A stretch of 5,246 nt of DNA, taken from Desulfobacula sp. Lineage in GTDB: Bacteria; Desulfobacterota; Desulfobacteria; Desulfobacterales; Desulfobacteraceae. The position numbers and the translations under genes are program-made. This document shows positions 4,720 through 5,246 of this stretch, piece after piece; the first letter of the stretch is position 1, and each line of letters begins with the position of its first letter. The DNA lies in NCBI GenBank assembly GCA_027858355.1, contig JAQICW010000165.1:1-5246 (forward strand). Direction: 5' to 3'. The notes beneath the pieces were generated by a model, which was not told the DNA's origin, made no database searches, and was given only the letters and a program-made list of their open reading frames with translations.

Positions 4720-5246
4720 ATGAATACTATTACAAAAAATATGCCAATCCCTTCTAAATATTTTATTTTTATGTTTTCAACATTCCTGGTATTGGGCATA
4801 TTTTGGCCTATAAAATCAGCAATGACAGACCATACAGCCATTAAAACCTATTATATCAGGTATGATCTAAAATCTTCCAGCCATCAAATCACAGATGAAA
4901 ATTTTTTAATGGTCCCGGCAAATACTGAGTTCAGGATGGAAAAATTTTCACTGTTATCCATCCCCTGCGTCATATCCATGACGCAGGGGGAGTCAAAAAA
5001 TGAGCTCTTCCTGCGTGCCAGGGAAGCTGCTTTAAAAAAAACATTAAGGGATAGAGGACTTAAGTCAGTTAAAACAAAAAATCTTGTGACCATTGTCAGT
5101 TATGAAGGGGTTATAATAGCGCCTGTAAATATTTCCAGGGTTTCAAACAATGATTCCAAATTATTCTCCTATACTGCACAATTTGAATTCAGCCCTATCA
5201 CCTTTCCCGATCATTGGCGAAGGTTAAAGATACAATCAATGATAAA
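4720..5246 (+). CDS. Secreted or membrane-anchored protein of unknown function, 3' end outside the window
   Basis: An open frame of 175 codons runs from the ATG at 4720-4722 to the window edge without a stop. The product begins MNTITKNMPIPSKYFIFMF and has one hydrophobic segment at about 14-29, a signal peptide or anchor with possible cleavage near Ala34. The rest is soluble-looking: TYYIRYDLKSS (43-53), PANTEFRMEKFSLLSIPCV (66-84), a charged helix FLRAREAALKKTLRDRG (97-113), then strands ending in LFSYTAQFEFSPITFPDHW (148-166). I do not recognise the family. The helix-then-strands pattern loosely recalls the LPP20 domains encoded opposite, but no clear motif is shared. No Shine-Dalgarno precedes this ATG or the one at 4741, so the exact start is uncertain. 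It is divergent from the lipoprotein/OmpA cassettes, and a role in the same envelope process is only a guess. Confidence 0.65.
   Translation, partial: MNTITKNMPIPSKYFIFMFSTFLVLGIFWPIKSAMTDHTAIKTYYIRYDLKSSSHQITDENFLMVPANTEFRMEKFSLLSIPCVISMTQGESKNELFLRAREAALKKTLRDRGLKSVKTKNLVTIVSYEGVIIAPVNISRVSNNDSKLFSYTAQFEFSPITFPDHWRRLKIQSMI

Noticed and set aside
4884..5093. 69-codon open frame on the minus strand
   Set aside because: It is antisense to the longer plus-strand frame starting at 4720, which has a signal-like segment and stays open to the edge.

Overview
The window looks like chromosomal DNA of a Gram-negative bacterium. Supporting signs are two lipoboxes followed by Asn at +2 (outer-membrane sorting), OmpA/MotB-type peptidoglycan-binding domains and a Wzz-type polysaccharide chain-length protein. 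A sulfate-reducing deltaproteobacterium (Desulfobacterota) would fit the gene types, but that is inference only. Base composition is uneven: the polysaccharide end is very AT-rich (14 G/C of 60 at 481-540), the lipoprotein end much less so (37 of 60 at 4321-4380).

Layout. Positions 1-899 (minus) hold a Wzz/chain-length-determinant gene that is cut by an in-frame TAA at 306-308 and stays open in the same frame to the window edge. Positions 1014-1400 (minus) encode a short MarR-like regulator that I recognise as the EPS-associated type found at the head of exopolysaccharide operons. It has a near-consensus sigma-70 promoter so close to its ATG that the message should be leaderless. Positions 1401-1568 are non-coding and hold that promoter, a candidate operator and a hairpin flanked by direct repeats. 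Positions 1569-4565 (minus) hold four genes that are two copies of one two-gene cassette: an LPP20-family lipoprotein followed by a secreted protein with a coiled coil and a MotB-like OmpA domain. From 4720 a secreted protein of unknown function runs on the plus strand and leaves the window; it is divergent from the cassette.

How the parts may work together. The regulator and wzz gene look like the promoter-proximal end of an exopolysaccharide operon that continues left of the window. In the duplicated cassette each lipoprotein should sit in the outer membrane and each OmpA-domain partner should bind peptidoglycan, so each pair could form an envelope-anchored assembly. LPP20-type lipoproteins include FlgP, an outer-membrane flagellar component of Vibrio and Campylobacter, but no flagellar gene is visible here and the role of these pairs is unknown.

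The points most worth following are the duplicated lipoprotein/OmpA cassette, the stop-interrupted wzz with a 16-bp tandem repeat that acts as a frame gate, and the leaderless regulator promoter.
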